DNA from: Dermanyssus gallinae
Taxonomy: Eukaryota > Arthropoda > Arachnida > Mesostigmata > Dermanyssidae
Assembly (NCBI GenBank): GCA_003439945.1
Contig: QVRM01005618.1
Coordinates: 58,636-122,635, forward strand
Length of the DNA stretch: 64,000 bases
Direction of reading: 5' to 3'
How positions within the stretch are numbered: the stretch's first letter is position 1; each line of letters opens with the position of its first letter. A program made the translations under genes and the position numbers. Positions 22,314 through 33,082 of this stretch are shown piece after piece. Under the pieces are notes generated by a model that was not told the DNA's origin, made no database searches, and worked only from the letters and a program-made list of their open reading frames with translations.

Positions 22314-22680
22314 ATGCGGAATTGGCAAACCAGAGTCTGTGAGGTGAACAGAGGGATTTATGGGACAGCAGTAATAAGGGGTATTGGGTGGAGGGCTAGC
22401 GGGTTGAAAAATTGGCTACCTACAACCTTTGCAGCCCACGGATTTCATCACGTTCTGCGCAACGTAGAGCGTTTTCATAAACCACAAAACGAATGTCGGT
22501 GCAAACAATGCTGGAGCAGATGTGATAGATATCACGTCGCGGTATGTCCGGCGGTTTCGCTCATAGCAGAAATAGCAAAACGCTAGATTGATGGTTGTGT
22601 CGAAACCAACACTCTGGTGTAACATAAACACACAATTACCAAGCACGGTTGTTAATAAAATAAATATCTAATTTTCCCTA
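22314..22680 (+). pseudogene. 3' end of a non-LTR retrotransposon with C-terminal Cys/His motif
   Basis: The ORF 22314-22586 holds HGFHH followed by CRCKQCWSRCDRYHVAVCP. This matches the tail HGYHHHMC..CRFCGICDIDRYHILVC of the elements in units 1 and 2 in order and spacing. A short 3' region with AATAAAATAAATA follows (about 22656). It appears to be a diverged, strongly 5'-truncated relative of the same family. Confidence 0.6.
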
Positions 22681-23024
22681 TTACGATGTTTGCCGATTCA
22701 TAGGCTGTTTAAAGGTGATCACGCATATGGGGGCTATACTCGAGAGAATCAAAATAGATAGCATTATCATCAACAGCATTCCGGCTCGTTAGTTGGAAGC
22801 GTATTGCCCTGACAATCGTATTGGCGCGCTGCGTTTTTCCTCGTCGCAAAAGGGAATACGACTAAAACTCGAAGCCAATAGCAACCCTAAAATAAGACAT
22901 TCGAATTATTATATATATATATATATATATTCTGTAAGTTTTGTACATATCAGGGTGTCAAAAAATATCTTAATACAACAGGTTTAAAAATGCATGCTAC
23001 AAACGTGCGAAACTCTAATCCAAT

Positions 23025-23025
23025 A

Positions 23026-23101
<76 letters not shown>
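23025..23101. repeat. (AT)n microsatellite
   Basis: About 75 bp of AT. A shorter run lies at about 22911-22930. Confidence 0.95.
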
Positions 23102-23102
<1 letters not shown>

Positions 23103-23267
23103 GCCCAGGTATTGTGCAAAATGTTTTAATTGCTGTTTACAAATGTTTGTATATTAATTCCCAGGGTGTTCTTTTAAATCTATTTTTTAGCACCGGCAAC
23201 AACTGCGTTTTCCGGCACTAGAACTTTTGTACCGTCTCTTCGTTTTGTACTTTGAGCGCCGACATTA

Positions 23268-23645
23268 ATGGCCATTTTACAGCAGAGAAAGGTGTCCATG
23301 AAACGCTCTAGTCTGGAGATGAAGGAGTGTAAATCCCCAATTAGAGACAGTTTATACAGCCTAGCATGCTTACTAACCGGTCACCTGCATAATAAGGCTT
23401 GCAGGAACGAGTGTGGAGAAATAATTGTCAACACTGCATTTAAATATGTAATAAAGATAAGCGGTTCCAGTCAGCAAGGCAGAACAAGGACCAAAGAATC
23501 TCCTGGCTTTCCAGGAAAAACGCCATTTTTAGATTCGAAAAAGAAGCTTACTTCTTCTAGAAACGATGAATGTTGGAGTGTGACGCACCGTTCGAAGAAC
23601 TCAGAAAATAACGAACATAGAGAACGGGGCGGCAACAAGGAGTAG
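23268..23645 (+). other. Unrecognised 125-residue ORF
   Basis: An ATG-started ORF rich in Lys, Ser and Arg, with no signal peptide, membrane segment or motif I recognise. It is longer than expected by chance in this AT-rich stretch, but no promoter, splice site or second copy supports it. Treat it as a candidate only. Confidence 0.15.
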
Positions 23646-24048
23646 CAGATTAATCGCCTTTGGATTTCTAGACTGACACGATGGTAGTCAGCTTGAGAGT
23701 CCAGGAAAATACATTGGGTGTAAGTTAGTGCTTTTGTTAGTAGCTATGTGCAATTTGAAAGGCTACCATTACGGGAGAGGTACTGTTTTAGAACTCACTA
23801 GACAGTACAGAGTCGCCAGAGCTAAATAAGATGAAGCTAATACCAGACGAGGCTTTTATTGCAGCGTGTGGGGATTCATGGCGAAATCTGAAAAAAAAAG
23901 GAGAACTCGGTGCTGCCGAAAGAACGAGATTGAAGCAAATCTCGAAAAAGGCCAATGTTTGGCACCACCATTTCCAAACGTAGAGAAATAATGGCGAAAG
24001 CCTCAGCAGTACGAAAGGCACTTCGATACCGGCTTTCACATGTCTAAG

Positions 24049-24049
<1 letters not shown>

Positions 24050-24105
<56 letters not shown>
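24050..24105. repeat. (AT)n microsatellite
   Basis: About 55 bp of AT. The stretch 24240-25930 that follows holds no gene I can support. Confidence 0.95.
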
Positions 24106-24108
<3 letters not shown>

Positions 24109-25934
24109 GCATACATATAACCCTCGTAGAACAGTGTTACTCTGCCATATCTGCAGCTGCGGTTCCCCCACACCTCTCAATGTATCGCTACGGCTTGTTC
24201 GCGCGCCTCCAAAAGGCAACTGAAGAATGAGCATTGATCATCTCTAATCTCAACACGGTATCCGTTTATTAGACTCTCTCCGCATAAAATATTTAGCTCT
24301 CTTTATATACTCGGTAGACCGGTCTCTGGCTTTGCAGTACTGTATAACTGTATACTAAATATATATCATTTTCGCCGCACACAAGCTGTCGTTAGCGCAG
24401 TCTGACACTCTTCATCGGATGCAATGCCACCTCACCATCGTGAGGTACTCAAGACGACCTTACTTTGTTCGCTGCATATTGGGATGATTCTATCACATAT
24501 ACATGTGTGCTCCATTAAAATTGATGAGCTTGATATTCAGGCTGAGGAGGTCATGTCGACGGTATTTCCATCTAAAAATTGCTTAGAAAAGTGAGCAGCA
24601 TGGCTTAGCAATGCTGAACCTCTGAATAGGGAGGGGTCGTCATAGACCTGGAAAAAAGTTTGCTTGAGTAAAAAATTGACCTGTTACCATCCTCAGCGAA
24701 AAAAAAAACAGCGTAAAAACGGTGCGCATAATGATATTAAAAATATTGCAAATTTGCACTATTTATTGTAATTACGGGAACTAAACATTATCTTGTTAGT
24801 GGTCAGGGAGGCAAAATAAGTGGGAGAGGCGTTAAAACTAATCGATGTCCGACAGAAAAGTTGTCCCCAAAAGGTAGGTTTAAAAAGCACGTAAATGTTC
24901 TACCGTAGGAAACCTGCTGCAACAAAATATTGTCTAGACAAGTACCAGAATCGATTCGAGGAATATCGTCAACAGCCAGAAGGATAACCTTAGGTTAATT
25001 AAAAACGACGTCAAGGTTCAATTATAGTTAACTTATATTGCTGTCCTCGAGTGTAAACATGGGCCGTATGGAGTCAGATAAAGCTTGATCAAGCATCTCA
25101 AGCAGCGTGTTCTATTAGGAACGATGGTTATACCATCGAATTGAAGCAATTACATTTTTAAAGCTCTCGTGGGCAAAAAGGACACCCATTTTGAACATCT
25201 TATCTGAGAGCTTTGATCGTTTTTAGATGAGTTTAGCTATAAAGACTATATACTTAGATGTATTACATACAGCAAAAAGTATAATAATAATAATATCCAC
25301 TGCGGTGAGTCGGACGGTATCATCAAGCTCTAGAAAGTTATTGCCTGACGCCGTGGAAACGTTGGCTGTTTTGTTTGTATATGAAATCAAAATAAGTACA
25401 AGTCATTGGCTAGAATTTCATTATTTGGTACTTACTTATCATAATAAATATTATGCAAAATCATTTCTCCTCTATTCAGGATCCCGCGATCAATCTGTTT
25501 TTACGGACCGGATTATATGATGCGTAAATCGGCTGTAAATGCTTAAGATGCGTCTGCGCACTTTAACTTAGGTCACCAAGATGGGCAGTTCCTCGCCTTT
25601 GCGGCGTCACATCTATGAGTTCAACGCCGTCTAAAGTAATCGTGTAGACCAGGCTTACGGAACGTTCAAGTGATTTGGGTCTTGCTTACGAGAAGCAACG
25701 ACGAATTGACCTCATTTCACTTCTGCTCTCAGTTCATCTTAGAACTTAAGGTCTCTTCTACACGTTTTCGTGCTATGTCACATACTGCTCCTAAGGTCGC
25801 GATATTTCCCCTCTGCACGTTCGAAGATGCTTGAGAGAACTCAGTTCTCCCAGATCAGCCAATGCAGTTTTAGGCCGATCGCACATTTCTTTCATCCTGC
25901 ATACGATTTTAACGCTCCCGAGATTTCAAGAATT

Positions 25935-25936
<2 letters not shown>

Positions 25937-25985
<49 letters not shown>

Positions 25986-27729
25986 GGACTAACTGGGAAA
26001 TGCGGATTGCACACGCGGGCACCACGGCAGGATTGACCTGCAAGTGTGGGCCGGTAGTGTGGGGCTCCAACCCACTAAAAACCAGTCATGTCCTCCTTCC
26101 CCCCCCAGCAGGGAAGTGCTGTTAGCATTACTACAAACTACTGAGGGGGGGGTATGATGTCTCGGTTTACTGGTGGCGCAGGCTCTCCGGAGAGGGCGTC
26201 GACATGCGAACAGTTCGCTCCTTCTCAGCTAAAACACTTTTGATGACGGTTGCGACTGTGCGCCAGTCACCGAATGAGGTCGTCATCCGTTTGACTAGGA
26301 CAGGAAGACTGAGTGAGTTCGGCGAGGTGCAGCCGGGTACGTTCCGCAAGAGTCCGCGCTGGGCTTCCCAGGCGGGGCAGAATAGAACAGTGTGTTCTGC
26401 CGTGTCGTCCACCAGTTGGCTGCAGTGGAGGCATGTTGGACTCTCTGCCTTGCCTATTCGGTAGAGATAGGACCGAAACTCCCCGTGTCCCGTGAGCACT
26501 TGCGTTATGTGATAGTCCACTTCCCCTCCAGGGCGACCAAGCCATGCCTTTATGTCTGGGAGAAGGGCCTTTGTTTGCGCGCCTGGGCATCCGCTCTGGA
26601 TATTGTTCCATTCGTTCTGCCAGCGGTCCAATGTATTCTGACGCTCGGCGTCCTTGCTTCGCGTCGGGTCTTCCCAGAGTCGGCGACGTTCCTCAGCTTT
26701 AAGATCCCATGGCACGGTGCCAGCTAGCAGCAGGGCCGCCTCCGTGCTCACAGTTCGATACGCGCTGATAATACGCAGGGCCGGGACCCGCTGCGCTCTT
26801 CTAAGCATGCGTCTTCGCGAGGCCGTTGCCAGCGTGGCTTCTGGCCAGACTGGAGCGCCGTACAAAACGATGGACTCGGCTACCGACATTAGGAGACGGC
26901 GCCTTGACTGGCGCGGGCCGTATGTATTGGGCATTAGGCGACCGATGTTGTTGGCCGCCTTAAGGGCCTTCCCGCATGCATGCTGTAGGAGAGCATGCCC
27001 CTTGAGGCTTTTCTCCAAGACGACCCCGAGGTAACGAACGGAGTTGGAAACATTGATGGCATGCCCCTCTAGCGCGATTTTTAGGGGTCTACAGCGCTTA
27101 AGTCCTAGAAGTATTGCTTCACTCTTCGCTGGCGCGAGGGTCAGTCCTGCTGATTTCATCCAGTCTGCAACGTCCGCAAGGACCTCGTTTGTATGCCGCT
27201 CCAGCTCGTCAGCTGATCTTGCATGGATGAGAACGAGAAGATCGTCTGCAAAAGCAAGAAGCTCAACTCCAGGTGGGAGGCCTTGCAGACGGAGCACTTC
27301 ATCGTATGTTACGTTCCAGAGTAACGGCCCAAGGATAGAGCCTTGCGGAACTCCAGCCGTCATGCTGGATTCAACGCCTTGACACGTAATAGTCCTCTCG
27401 TCGAGGTAATTAGATATAAGGCGACGGAGATATGCTGGTACCTTGCGCTTGTAGAGTACCTCAAGAATGGTACTCCAAGGCAGACTATTAAACGCGTTTT
27501 TTACGTCTAAGAGAACTGCGAGCAGAAGCCCGCGGGCCCTGGGCGCCACCTTTTGCAGCATCTCGGCCTTAGATTGCACCTTGTTAATTGCTCCGAGAGT
27601 TGTACGGCCCCGTCGGAATCCGTATTGCGAGTCCGAGAGAAGCCCGTGCTTCTCTGCAAAATCACGAAGGCGCAGTAGTAGTTTCGGTTTCGAACGAACC
27701 GGACGTGTTTGGTATAGCGGCTGTTTAAA
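25937..27729 (-). mobile_element. 3' half of an R1-clade-like retrotransposon
   Basis: The minus-strand block ends in a poly(A) tail (T46 at 25937-25982 on the plus strand). It carries the reverse transcriptase half of ORF2 and about 180 bp of 3' untranslated sequence. Its 5' break at about 27700-27729 lies in the reverse transcriptase N-terminus, at almost the codon where the plus-strand half at 28282-31591 stops. See the separate entries for the two halves. Confidence 0.85.
26167..27729 (-). CDS. ORF2 C-terminal part: reverse transcriptase and Cys/His tail
   Basis: About 520 codons are open. In order they show LLSDSQYGFRRGRTT, LLAVLLDVKNAFNSLPW (catalytic Asp), GVPQGSILGPLLWN, LLAFADDLLVL (catalytic ADD), the AGLTLAPAKSEAILL block and a C-terminal Cys/His motif CLHCSQLVDDTAEHTVLFCP. 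This arrangement is that of the R1 clade of non-LTR elements. The endonuclease domain is absent from this strand. No stop or frameshift is seen in the 1.5 kb, so the insertion is fairly recent. The true start is lost with the 5' break. It is not an independent gene. Confidence 0.9.
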   Translation of the reverse strand, partial: FKQPLYQTRPVRSKPKLLLRLRDFAEKHGLLSDSQYGFRRGRTTLGAINKVQSKAEMLQKVAPRARGLLLAVLLDVKNAFNSLPWSTILEVLYKRKVPAYLRRLISNYLDERTITCQGVESSMTAGVPQGSILGPLLWNVTYDEVLRLQGLPPGVELLAFADDLLVLIHARSADELERHTNEVLADVADWMKSAGLTLAPAKSEAILLGLKRCRPLKIALEGHAINVSNSVRYLGVVLEKSLKGHALLQHACGKALKAANNIGRLMPNTYGPRQSRRRLLMSVAESIVLYGAPVWPEATLATASRRRMLRRAQRVPALRIISAYRTVSTEAALLLAGTVPWDLKAEERRRLWEDPTRSKDAERQNTLDRWQNEWNNIQSGCPGAQTKALLPDIKAWLGRPGGEVDYHITQVLTGHGEFRSYLYRIGKAESPTCLHCSQLVDDTAEHTVLFCPAWEAQRGLLRNVPGCTSPNSLSLPVLVKRMTTSFGDWRTVATVIKSVLAEKERTVRMSTPSPESLRHQ

Positions 27730-28136
27730 TTATAAAATTTAAGTGCAGTACTGGTGCCAACTCGACATTTCGACCCTGCGACAGCAACGGGCGGTGTGGT
27801 GCATACCTGAGCGTGCTCCGATCAAGGATTGAACGAAACAACAGTTGTTGCTGGCCTCGTTGGGTTCTCTTGCTCCTACGTGGTCTGCCGAGAAAGTGTA
27901 ACAGCTGATTCGGCATATGTGGCGGCAAACACTGACCCGTGTGTGAGTTGGTGTTGTTGTTGGTGTTGTTGTTGCTGGTGTGGTTGTTGTTGCCGTCGTT
28001 GAGCAGCCAGTTAACACAAACGCCGTCTTTTATTCTAGCGACCCTATCGACTGTGTTGCCAGTGCTGAAGCAGTGGTCATCTTTAATATTGCCACAAGCC
28101 AGCTAGTGACTGATATTCGAGCGCGACTGCCAGGCA

Positions 28137-28213
28137 GCGGACGTAGCCGAGTGGCATAGTCCCTGCCTTGAAAAGGCAGGCCCGTAGCGGAAACGGGTTC
28201 AAATCCCGTAGGC

Positions 28214-28215
<2 letters not shown>
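28137..28215 (+). pseudogene. tRNA-Ser-like sequence with broken acceptor stem
   Basis: A class II tRNA outline is visible: TAGCCGAGTGG as D-arm/A box, anticodon stem CTGCC-TTGAAAA-GGCAG with anticodon TGA (Ser), a long variable region, and T arm ACGGG-TTCAAAT-CCCGT with B box GGTTCAAATCC. The acceptor halves (GCGGACG and AGGCAAC) do not pair, and the D stem is weak. It is therefore a pseudo-tRNA or the head of a tRNA-derived repeat, not a normal tRNA gene. A run of 31 T follows at once. Confidence 0.6.

Positions 28216-28216
<1 letters not shown>

Positions 28217-28247
<31 letters not shown>
28217..28247. repeat. T31 homopolymer after the tRNA-like sequence
   Basis: It could be an expanded Pol III terminator of the tRNA-like unit, or a retrotransposon tail read on the other strand. 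It lies 34 bp before the ORF1 start codon. Confidence 0.9.
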
Positions 28248-28281
28248 CTCAACGTCTCCAAGTAGAGCGTTTTAGGACAAT

Positions 28282-30087
28282 ATGGCCTCCCGGAAAGAAC
28301 CGGACAAGGCCTGCACGCAGGACGCTGCAGCTGACCTACAGCATGAAGTTGCCTGCCAACCGAACCAGACGGGAGAGACAAGCACAGCTGCCGAAACCGA
28401 CGCGGTGAACAAAAATGACTGCCATCTTGACGAAATAAGTCAGATTTCCGAGGACCTGTACGCGTTCATTCAAACTGCGAGGTGCGTGCATCTACCTATC
28501 CAGAAGATGGCGGACAAACTTCGAGCCGCGGTGAAGGAGGCCCGTAGAAGATGGCGGACAGCTCGACAAACGCCTAATCAGACCGCGCAATTGAAGGCAC
28601 AAAAAGACATAGACCGTATTAACGGCCTCATAGACGGGCACCAAGATGAGGCGAACATTTCGTGTCTTATCAACCAGGACTGGCCGGATCCGGTGTACGA
28701 GAGGGTATCTGTCCTTAAAGCAAGCATTTTGAAGGACCACCCACTAAGAATCCTAATAGCCGACGAAGACGACTCTTCGGACAGCGTTACCTGGAGGAAT
28801 ATGGCTACACAATTCCGAGGCATCTCCGAGGATGCCGCCCCTCCAGTGGGCAAAGTATTTACTCGCCAGATACAGGAATCCGGTGATGACGGTCAGCTGG
28901 AAACGCGTGCATTGATTGCGCTGCGGTACCCCAAGAAGTCAGACATGGAGCGTTCTTATGACTTCCTTGACCAAGTCGCGTCCAAGGCCTCTCTACTACG
29001 CAATCAGCTAAAACTTGCCAAGTCCACCCCTATACCCTGCTACATATCTAAACAGGGTGAAAGCCGGGGACATCGTAAGCTTCTTGAGTGTCTCGCGCGG
29101 AAGTATGATATTTACATTGCAGCAGGCCCGATCAAGCCCGCTCGAAGCGAGCATCTAGACAGTGCACCAAAGCGTGCTGGCAGTTCTACAACTTCTATCG
29201 TAATCAAGAAGACTGGGTCAGGGTCTTATGCAGACACGCTGAAAGACCTCGGCTCTAAAGTAAACCCAGAGCAATTTAAGGTTAAAATTGCACGGGTTCA
29301 GCAACTGCCTAGTGGGGATGTGCGGCTTTTAGTTGCAGAAGGACCGGAAGGGGGGACTACCTCTTTTCTTGAAGCTCTTAAGAACACCGGAGGAGCAGAC
29401 TTCTCGCTAGACCGTTCTTCCCTAAAACGAGTAATTGTTCGTGACCTCGTCGAAGGCACCACAAGCGCCGATCTGGAAGCGGCCTTTCGACAGTCAGTCC
29501 CGCTCACAGGTCCTATCCACGTCAGCTCGCCCCAAATGGGTGCGACTGGACGATGGACCGCAATAGTGCGGCTTACTGCAGCAGACCACACCAGGGCCCT
29601 GCAAGCCAAGCGAATCCAGATCGGATGGTCAGCCTGCGTTATTTCAGACTGGATAACAGTCCCCACATGTCAACGTTGCCAAAGAGTGGGCCACACGGCA
29701 CAACATTGCAACTTTGATCCTGTCACTGGGAAGCGCTGCCATAAGTGTGGCGGTCTTGGTCATACAGCGCAGGGCTGTAGCGCTGCGCTCTCCTGCTACA
29801 ACTGCGGAACTCCAGGCCATGCAGCAAACTCAGCCGCCTGCCCTGCTTTCCGTCAGAAGATCGAGGAAGTCCGACGACAACGGTCGAGCAAAGCATCACC
29901 ACAGAACACGGCGAGTTCTGTTGCAGATGGGAGCACACAGCCAATAACACATTCATCTTGTGATGCTAACACCGACGAAGACGGTTTTAGACCTTTGACC
30001 GGGAATGCGCGGAAAAGAGCCATCCGGTCCCCCGCAACTAACGAGAGAGCAGCCAAATCTTTTAACTCAAATGACCAGACATCTTAG
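28282..30087 (+). CDS. R1-like ORF1 (Gag-like, three zinc knuckles)
   Basis: The 601-residue ORF starts at ATG 28282 and is uninterrupted. The N-terminal half is charged and probably helical. Three CCHC zinc knuckles lie at roughly residues 463-520: CQRCQRVGHTAQHC, CHKCGGLGHTAQGC and CYNCGTPGHAANSAACP. This is the standard C-terminal layout of ORF1 proteins in the R1/Jockey/I groups, which bind the element RNA in a ribonucleoprotein. The tail is Ser/Thr-rich. The stop overlaps the ORF2 start by 17 nt, so ORF2 is likely read by reinitiation or a shift. The frame is full length and undamaged. Confidence 0.9.
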   Translation: MASRKEPDKACTQDAAADLQHEVACQPNQTGETSTAAETDAVNKNDCHLDEISQISEDLYAFIQTARCVHLPIQKMADKLRAAVKEARRRWRTARQTPNQTAQLKAQKDIDRINGLIDGHQDEANISCLINQDWPDPVYERVSVLKASILKDHPLRILIADEDDSSDSVTWRNMATQFRGISEDAAPPVGKVFTRQIQESGDDGQLETRALIALRYPKKSDMERSYDFLDQVASKASLLRNQLKLAKSTPIPCYISKQGESRGHRKLLECLARKYDIYIAAGPIKPARSEHLDSAPKRAGSSTTSIVIKKTGSGSYADTLKDLGSKVNPEQFKVKIARVQQLPSGDVRLLVAEGPEGGTTSFLEALKNTGGADFSLDRSSLKRVIVRDLVEGTTSADLEAAFRQSVPLTGPIHVSSPQMGATGRWTAIVRLTAADHTRALQAKRIQIGWSACVISDWITVPTCQRCQRVGHTAQHCNFDPVTGKRCHKCGGLGHTAQGCSAALSCYNCGTPGHAANSAACPAFRQKIEEVRRQRSSKASPQNTASSVADGSTQPITHSSCDANTDEDGFRPLTGNARKRAIRSPATNERAAKSFNSNDQTS

Positions 30088-31591
30088 AGTGGCCCAGCTA
30101 AATTGCAACAGAAGCAAACACGTCCATGACATGCTAGACATTTTATCATCCAGGAGACAAACGGATCTCTGCCTTCTTAGTGAACCGAACGTACAGCTTG
30201 TAGAACGTCGGGCCCCAGCGTGGGTTTCAGATTCAGACCACTCGACCTGCATAGTTCTTAACGACCATAGCCCTTTCCATGCTCGAGCGTCAGGCTCAGG
30301 AGATGGGTTTTCATGGATCGAAATTGAGGAGGTAGGCCGCTTTTATTCCTGTTATTCTAGCCCCAACAGATCCATAGATGATCTTTTTAACCTACTTGAC
30401 AATCTCTCTGCATCCCTCAGACAATGTGACGCCTCTTTTATAGTAATCACAGGCGATTTTAACGCAGCCTCAACAACTTGGGGATCCCCGGCAACCACAG
30501 CTCGTGGGACTGCCCTTTTAGAATGGCTCGCTACTGAGGACCTCGTCGTATGTAACACAGGAGACACGCCGACATTTCACGGAATCGGTAGGGGGTCCGT
30601 GATTGACATGACAATTTGCCGCAGTGGTCAAGCAGGCCGGCTAACAAGATGGACAGTTTTAGGTGATGAGGTAACCCTCAGTGACCACCACTGTCTGGAG
30701 TTTGACATCCTTCTTAATCCTGGCTTTTATTCAAAGAATACGGCTCCATCTATACGGCCCGTGCCGAGACGACAAAGCCCAGATGAACTTGACCAAAGAA
30801 TAAATGAGTTTATCTCTCAAAATGGGCCGCCAACTACAGCAGAGGGACTGCAGCGACTACTAGAGGCTGCGAGCGTAGTGCAAAGGCCTCAGTTCCTGCA
30901 CCCACGCCGCAGACGCCCTGTTCAACCCAAGTACTGGTGGAACGAGACTGTTGCCGGCTGTAGTCGTGCATGCAACGGCGCTTGGCGCCAACTAACCCGG
31001 GCCAAACGTAGTCATGCACCGGAAGACAGAACAATCGAGCTCATAAAGAGATACAAGAAGACACGCGCGCTTCTGAAGAAAGAAATTGCTAGAAGCAAGG
31101 CCTTGGCTAGGAAGGCCTTGCTAGAAGAGATTGAAGACGACCCGTGGGGGCGCCCCTATCAGCTTATTAAAGGAATTCCAGGCCTTCGCAGAAAAGACAC
31201 GCTTTCGGACGAGGAACGTGCAAGAACTATTTCAGCGTTATTTCCCAGCCACCCCACTTTCGATCGTTCTCGCTATCTGGGAGACGCCACAGGCCATGTT
31301 CCGCCTGTCACCAAGCTGGAAATAATCAATGCTGCAGCACGGATCAAGGTGGGGAAAGCCCCCGGACCCGATGGCGTCCCGGCCGCGGCCACAAAGGCCC
31401 TCTTACTGAAGCTCCCAGAGAAGATTGCTGCTATTTTCACACAAATTATGCAGGAGGGGACCATTCCCGCCATGTGGAAGTCGGCCCGTGTCATACTTAT
31501 TCCGAAAGGGAACGGTTCATATAGACCGATATGCCTACTTGGCACGTTGGCAAAGGCGTTTGAAGCGATCCTAGTTAGGTTAAACCTGTAA
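30071..31591 (+). CDS. R1-like ORF2 N-terminal part: APE endonuclease, broken in the reverse transcriptase
   Basis: I choose the ATG at 30071 (MTRHLRVAQLNCNRSK) because the endonuclease begins there. Motifs in order: VAQLNCNRS, LLSEPN (catalytic Glu), ITGDFNAASTTWGS, VIDMTICRSG and LSDHHCLEFDI, all of the APE-type endonuclease of non-LTR elements. Then come a linker and GKAPGPDGVPA, and the first reverse transcriptase block RPICLLGTLAKAFEAILVRL. The frame then runs into unrelated sequence and stops at 31591. The missing part corresponds to what the minus strand encodes at 26167-27729. Endonuclease motifs look intact. Confidence 0.9.
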   Translation: MTRHLRVAQLNCNRSKHVHDMLDILSSRRQTDLCLLSEPNVQLVERRAPAWVSDSDHSTCIVLNDHSPFHARASGSGDGFSWIEIEEVGRFYSCYSSPNRSIDDLFNLLDNLSASLRQCDASFIVITGDFNAASTTWGSPATTARGTALLEWLATEDLVVCNTGDTPTFHGIGRGSVIDMTICRSGQAGRLTRWTVLGDEVTLSDHHCLEFDILLNPGFYSKNTAPSIRPVPRRQSPDELDQRINEFISQNGPPTTAEGLQRLLEAASVVQRPQFLHPRRRRPVQPKYWWNETVAGCSRACNGAWRQLTRAKRSHAPEDRTIELIKRYKKTRALLKKEIARSKALARKALLEEIEDDPWGRPYQLIKGIPGLRRKDTLSDEERARTISALFPSHPTFDRSRYLGDATGHVPPVTKLEIINAAARIKVGKAPGPDGVPAAATKALLLKLPEKIAAIFTQIMQEGTIPAMWKSARVILIPKGNGSYRPICLLGTLAKAFEAILVRLNL

Positions 31592-32715
31592 ATAGTCAGC
31601 TAAACTTATGTAGCCATACGGAAGATGCGCTAACATTCCACTGTTTGAAAAGTATATATGTATATATATATACGTTATCACAATTACTGGCTCGAGCTTC
31701 ATTAAAATAACAAGGAACAGCTAACAAGCAGTGTGAATGCCCTGAGTAGTAGGTTCACAAGCACATGTGCCACGTCGTACGTTAGAAATAGAACGACATG
31801 GAAAAAGAAACCAAATAAGAAACGATGTTGTGTAGATCGAATACGGTGCAAGCGCCGTAGTTAAAGTTTTGGGCAGAGTTCGGTATCGCATTGGTTGCTC
31901 GCCACTACGTGAACTTGGCCAGAGCAATTAGTGACAAAGCGGAATAAGAAATAGCGTCAAGTTTGGAACATTCAGCTATAAGCTATGCACACTCAAAGCG
32001 CAAACTACACAGTTTGCGATATCTATACGTGCGCGCTCGAAGTGTCTTAGCTACGTTCAAGTTTCGCCTCTGAGACAAGTCTAGCCGGATGTTAAACTTA
32101 GAATCAGTGATTTCGCATGCTTTGTAGGTTGTGCGAGGGCGTGCATCCTGACTGAGGCCGTCACAGCGGTAAAATGGGCGATAGCATATTTTGATTCGCC
32201 TTAGCATTCGTATGTGTTCGTTTATATCCGCAAGGGAGAGGGTTTTGTGACACGAAGGACGAATGAGCTGTTTATCCACCGCGCTAGAGATTGCTCAAAA
32301 TGCATCTGATCATATTGAACACAGTTAGCATTGACAAAAAAAAAACGCACTCCAAGGTGAAAATACTAGTGGTAATCTGTCACGCACCCAATCATCGTAA
32401 GTGTGGCATTGCTACTTTTACGCGATTTGGTTACACAACAGACTGCGTGGGAAGGTGTGGTTTGGGAAGTTTGCGGTCAGAACTTGCCGAGATAGGAAAT
32501 ACCACGCCACATTAATAGCCAGTATACGCAATTGCCTGTTCTGGCTAGCTCGTACACCACCCATAACCTGTGTCGGCGTGGCGGAAGTGTCACCCGGCAA
32601 AATTACGTCAAAACGTGAGTTTCTAAAACGAAACACGGCCATCGGTTGGCGTTGAGCGCCACTAATGCGGCTGACGGGCTAAGAAGTCTCAGTCCGGCTA
32701 GACTGTTCAGCAAGT

Positions 32716-32883
32716 TAGCTTAGAGTGTTTAGTTCACTGCTTTAATTTGATCATGATCAGTTACGCAATAAGTAATTCGTCAGACGTCGACCGACCAGAA
32801 GTTGGCTGGCTTGACAGCGCTAGCGCACGGTGGCCCTGCTTTCACACTTGCGTAAGTAGCTAACTTGAGATATATAGATGAAT

Positions 32884-32918
<35 letters not shown>

Positions 32919-33082
32919 GCATCTCAAGTTAGCTACTTACACAAGTGTGAAAGCTGGGCCACCGCTAACGCTAACGTCATCAGGCGAGCCGACTTCTGGT
33001 CGGTTGACGTCTGGCGAATTACTCATTGCGTAACCGACCATAAGCAGCATAAAGCAGTATACTAAACAATTGAAGCTTATAT
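32716..33082. mobile_element. Large palindrome (fold-back element) with (AT)n centre
   Basis: The left arm (about 32716-32872) and right arm (about 32921-33082) are inverted copies about 160 bp long. Matching blocks include AAGTAGCTAACTTGAGAT against ATCTCAAGTTAGCTACTT, and GACCAGAAGT against ACTTCTGGTC. Mismatches are spread along the arms. The centre is (AT)n of about 50 bp. There is no ORF. It is likely a MITE or fold-back element, or an inverted duplication. Confidence 0.85.

Larger units (their letters stand above)
27730..28281 (+). other. Leader region between the two R1 halves
   Basis: About 550 bp separates the 5' break of the minus-strand half from the ORF1 start of the plus-strand half. 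It holds a GTT-rich patch (27950-28000), a tRNA-like sequence and a T31 tract. If the two halves are one twin-primed element, this is its 5' untranslated region; otherwise it is flanking DNA. Confidence 0.5.

Noticed and set aside
26204..27742. Several plus-strand ORFs of 60-126 residues
   Set aside because: Shadows of the minus-strand reverse transcriptase reading frame.
28137..28215. Functional tRNA-Ser gene
   Set aside because: The acceptor halves do not pair and the D stem is weak, despite good anticodon and T arms.
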